Shown here piece by piece: positions 11,650 through 12,959 of a stretch of DNA of 12,959 bases. The translations under genes were made by a program, and so were the position numbers. Location: positions 1-12,959 of the forward strand of contig JAISRI010000211.1 in NCBI GenBank assembly GCA_031273735.1, written 5' to 3'. Each line of letters starts with the position of its first letter. Position 1 is the stretch's first letter. Source of the stretch: Helicobacteraceae bacterium. GTDB taxonomy: Bacteria > Campylobacterota > Campylobacteria > Campylobacterales > SZUA-545. Below the pieces are notes generated by a model. That model was not told where the DNA came from. It worked only from the letters and a program-made list of their open reading frames with translations, and made no database searches.

Positions 11650-12448
11650 TTTAAGCCGCGTAGCCGTACCCGACATATTGGAAACCTTTACCTATGGCGA
11701 AATTAAAAGCGAGGTAGAAGCGCATTTGAAAACTATATTCGACGTTACGTTTTTAGAAAGCGATAGCGTGCGATTAGTGGTAGAAGCGCTGATATACCGC
11801 GAAGCGCTTTTGCGAGCGCGGGTAAACGGCGCGCTGAAAGCCGCTTTTGTGCCAAGCGCGACGGGTAACGATTTAGACAATCTAGCGGTCGCTTACGGAA
11901 TTGCGCGGCTAGAGAACGAAACCGATACTGCGTTTAGAAACCGCATATTGATGAGCCTTGATCGTCCATCGACGGCGGGCGCGGCGGGCGCTTACCGCTA
12001 CTACGCGACGAGCGCGGACGCGAGAGTAAAAGAAGTCCTCGTAACCAGTCCCGCGCCGGGCGAAGTGTTGGTTACATATTACGCGGAAGACGACGATGCG
12101 GAACTACGAGATAAGGTCGAAGCGATATTAAACGCCGACGACGTGCGACCTCTCACGGATATAGTAACCGTAGCGCCCGCCGAACGGATGATCGCGGATA
12201 TTGTTTTAGCGGTAGAGCTATTTTTACAATCGGATCAAACGAGGGTAAAAAATGAGATTTTAGCCGAGTTTGCCGCATTTCAACCGCCGATCGGCGAGGA
12301 TTTGCCGCTGTCTAAAATCATAGCTATGGCGCACAGACAAGGGGTATATCGCGTCGGTTGCAATTTGACGAGCGACATTATCGTCAGCGATCTGCAAGTC
12401 GTCTATATCAATAGCCTTGAGATTAACTTTGCGGAGGCGGCGCTGTGA
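11642..12448 (+). CDS. J: Baseplate assembly protein, P2 gpJ-like
   Basis: 268 aa (P2 gpJ has 302). The strongest signature is ETDTAFRNRILMSLDRPSTAG followed by GAYRYYATSADARVKEVLV and SPAPGEVLVTYY, which is almost the consensus of the Baseplate_J family. The N-terminal half has the usual FESDSVRLVVEALIYREALL helix and NDLDNLAVAYGI. With gpW and gpI it builds the wedge of the baseplate around the spike. Its stop overlaps the start of gpI (GTGA). Confidence 0.95.
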   Translation: MVDLSRVAVPDILETFTYGEIKSEVEAHLKTIFDVTFLESDSVRLVVEALIYREALLRARVNGALKAAFVPSATGNDLDNLAVAYGIARLENETDTAFRNRILMSLDRPSTAGAAGAYRYYATSADARVKEVLVTSPAPGEVLVTYYAEDDDAELRDKVEAILNADDVRPLTDIVTVAPAERMIADIVLAVELFLQSDQTRVKNEILAEFAAFQPPIGEDLPLSKIIAMAHRQGVYRVGCNLTSDIIVSDLQVVYINSLEINFAEAAL

Positions 12449-12959
12449 GCGCGATAGAAACTTTATTGCCGTCGAACGAGAGCGCCGAACTAAAAGCGCT
12501 GGATAACGCGCTAGGTAAACGCATTAACGCTTGCTATCGCGAGATAAGCAATTTGCCGTCAAAAGTAGAAGCGAAGTATTTGCCAATTTTAGCGGCAAGT
12601 TTCGACACGGATATCAGCCATTTAACCGAAGAGGACGCGAGAGCGCTCTTGACGGAAGCGATCTGGCTGAAAGCGAAGGCGGGGACGATCGGCGCTTTGC
12701 GCGGCGCGGCAAAGAGCTATGGCGGGTTGGAGATAGACGATCAGATAGGCGGCTATCTATTCGACGCGACGCTCACAATCGATCGCGATTTAAGCGCCGA
12801 AAAGCTGGAGTATCTACGCGCCTATTTAGACAAGCATAAAAACGCGAGATCGCGACTACGCAATTTAACAATCGCCCTGCCTAGCGCACAGGCGCAAATG
12901 GTAGTTTTTGCGGGAATGCAGACAAGTTTAGATTGCGAATCTACAACCGCTATCGACGA
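12445..12959 (+). CDS. I: Tail protein I (P2 gpI-like), truncated by window edge
   Basis: GTG 12445 starts a frame open to the window edge (171 codons seen; P2 gpI has 176). Marks are LLPSNESAELKALDNAL, YLPILAASFDTDISHLTEED and above all EAIWLKAKAGTIGALRGAAK, equal to the HRxKGTxGAxR motif of phage tail protein I. It completes the baseplate wedge with gpJ and gpW and should be followed by the tail fibre gene (gpH-like) to the right. Overlap with gpJ is four bases. Confidence 0.9.
   Translation, partial: MSAIETLLPSNESAELKALDNALGKRINACYREISNLPSKVEAKYLPILAASFDTDISHLTEEDARALLTEAIWLKAKAGTIGALRGAAKSYGGLEIDDQIGGYLFDATLTIDRDLSAEKLEYLRAYLDKHKNARSRLRNLTIALPSAQAQMVVFAGMQTSLDCESTTAID

Overview
The window looks like the inner part of a temperate tailed-phage genome (prophage) with a contractile tail. 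It joins a Mu-type early/transposition region to a P2-type virion region. Host evidence is indirect: short overlapping genes, many GTG/TTG starts, about half G+C and very frequent CGATCG-type words. Mu-like prophages with P2-like baseplates are known from Campylobacter and relatives, so a Campylobacterota host is my best guess, held weakly.

Layout. Positions 1-1988 form a leftward early operon: two small basic proteins (the second resembling a BcepMu gp16-type DNA-binding protein), then two successive proteins that both start with a MuA-type winged-helix domain. The last of these is a partial Mu-like transposase running off the left edge. Three small genes with good Shine-Dalgarno sequences (68, 58 and 49 aa) lie out of frame inside these two proteins. 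Positions 1989-2093 are a divergent operator/promoter region. An S24 (LexA/CI-type) repressor follows rightward (2094-2747), then an AT-rich SAP-domain gene (2786-4087) that looks like acquired cargo.

Positions 8090-4080 form a leftward head operon: portal (P2 gpQ-like), two small connector-like proteins, a 66-aa protein, terminase large subunit (gpP-like) and an HK97 gp10-like protein. Positions 8091-8231 hold a 40-bp near-perfect palindrome between divergent late operons. Rightward from 8232 come the protease/scaffold with an internal scaffold start, major capsid protein (gpN-like), a small protein, an XhlA-like coiled-coil/membrane protein, the spike (gpV), a small protein, gpW, gpJ and a partial gpI. 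The divergent portal-terminase versus scaffold-capsid arrangement is that of P2.

How it works together (inference). The repressor at 2094 would silence the early operon through the palindromes at 2008-2063. The early operon would drive replicative transposition. The symmetric late promoter region would switch on packaging and assembly genes in both directions. The most unusual signals are the out-of-frame nested genes, a 145-bp hairpin-bearing insert bounded by 16-bp direct repeats between terminase and gp10-like genes, further GC-rich hairpins at 277-367 and 6250-6290, the late palindrome and the SAP cargo gene. No tRNA, rRNA, CRISPR or insertion sequence was seen, and no lysin gene or phage end lies inside the window.
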